Notes under the pieces: generated by a model
The model's input: only the letters and a program-made list of their open reading frames with translations
Database searches by the model: none
Told to the model about the DNA's origin: nothing
Part shown: positions 16,903 to 17,193 of the stretch, piece by piece
How positions within the stretch are numbered: position 1 is the stretch's first letter
How the letters are laid out: the number at the start of each line of letters is the position of its first letter
From: Candidatus Krumholzibacteriia bacterium
GTDB lineage: Bacteria; Krumholzibacteriota; Krumholzibacteriia; LZORAL124-64-63
Assembly (NCBI GenBank): GCA_014859985.1
Contig: JACZKN010000300.1
Location: forward strand, 1-17,193
Direction of reading: 5' to 3'
Length of the DNA stretch: 17,193 nucleotides
Position numbers and translations under genes: made by a program

Positions 16903-17193
16903 GTGAAGAAACTGTACGTGGGCAACCTGCCCTTCACCGCCACCGAAGACGAGATCGCCCAGCTTTTCGGCCAGCACGGCAACGTGCACTCGGTCGCGCT
17001 GATCAATGACCGCGAGACCGGCCGCCCCCGCGGCTTCGGCTTCGTGGAGATCGACGACGACGCGGTGCAGACCATGGTCTCGTCGCTGGACGGCGTCGAG
17101 CTCGGCGGCCGCACCCTGCGCGTCAACGAGGCGCAGGATCGGCCCCGCACCGGTGGTGGCGGCGGCGGCGGCGGCGGTCGCGGCGGTTACGGC
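16903..17193 (+). CDS. RRM-type RNA-binding protein, glycine-rich tail (3' end outside window)
   Basis: The first 97 residues of a bacterial RRM protein, cut by the window end. The single RRM (about 2-76) has RNP2 LYVGNL (4-9) and RNP1 RGFGFVEI (43-50), including the aromatic residues (Y5, F45, F47) that stack on RNA bases. A short linker (AQDRPRT) leads to a nine-Gly run (84-92) and the start of an RGG-like tail (GGRGGYG). The start is GTG 16903, with GGAG (16891-16894) eight bases upstream and KKLYVGNLPF the normal family N-terminus. Small Gly-rich RRM proteins of this kind are cold-induced in cyanobacteria and act as RNA chaperones or regulators. The long structured leader makes similar control plausible here, but that is inference. 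Confidence 0.93.
   Translation, partial: MKKLYVGNLPFTATEDEIAQLFGQHGNVHSVALINDRETGRPRGFGFVEIDDDAVQTMVSSLDGVELGGRTLRVNEAQDRPRTGGGGGGGGGRGGYG

Noticed and set aside
16443..17150. Minus-strand 235-residue frame across the structured leader and RRM start
   Set aside because: No recognisable domain or start signal. It overlaps a convincing RRM gene and reads through the hairpin region, where high GC makes stop codons rare.
17140..17193. GGC/GGT tandem tract as a repeat element
   Set aside because: It is simply the coding sequence of the glycine-rich tail of the RRM protein.

Overview
The window is about 17 kb of very GC-rich bacterial DNA (roughly 70% GC by eye) with tightly packed, mostly single-gene or short-operon units on both strands. 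I cannot place it exactly. High GC, a lipoprotein starting with a CGDDDPVGP-type tail, a lamin-tail-domain secreted protein ending in a W-G-x2-K-A-x-Y-R tail, selenocysteine use and a c-heme sensor kinase together recall uncultured FCB-side lineages such as Eisenbacteria or Krumholzibacteriota. That placement is inference from remembered protein styles, not a search result.

Layout. Positions 1-264 hold the 3' end of an unrecognised gene. From 5250 down to 271 on the minus strand lie an alpha/beta hydrolase, an RlpA-like lipoprotein and a three-gene operon: a c-heme-binding membrane sensor histidine kinase, an archaemetzincin-type zinc protease and an NtrC-family sigma-54 activator. The three are joined by a 1-nt overlap and a 4-nt gap. 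On the plus strand follow an ATP-grasp (D-Ala-D-Ala ligase-like) enzyme at 5406-6425 and a cyclic-nucleotide-binding/DUF4388 protein at 6555-7586, the latter behind a sigma-28-like promoter. Convergent to them (7583-9024, minus) is a pair consisting of a thioredoxin-fold lipoprotein read through an in-frame UGA (predicted selenocysteine, with a SECIS-like hairpin) and a stand-alone 5'-3' exonuclease. An uncharacterised 133-aa protein (9144-9545, minus) is divergent from a monomeric NADP isocitrate dehydrogenase (9751-11976, plus). After a clear terminator come an HDOD protein and a Gfo/Idh/MocA oxidoreductase (plus), a lamin-tail-domain exported protein (minus), an AbgT-family transporter (plus) and the start of a glycine-rich RRM RNA-binding protein running off the end. 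The RRM gene has a promoter and a highly foldable leader of about 300 nt.

How the parts may fit. Most units are independent housekeeping or accessory genes. Three are the most noteworthy: the UGA-containing redox lipoprotein, which short-ORF callers split into two pieces; the kinase-protease-regulator operon, which suggests a redox- or ligand-sensing circuit with a dedicated intracellular metalloprotease; and the structured leader of the RRM gene, which resembles the arrangement expected for post-transcriptional (for example cold-responsive) control. I found no tRNA, rRNA, CRISPR array, insertion sequence or phage gene.
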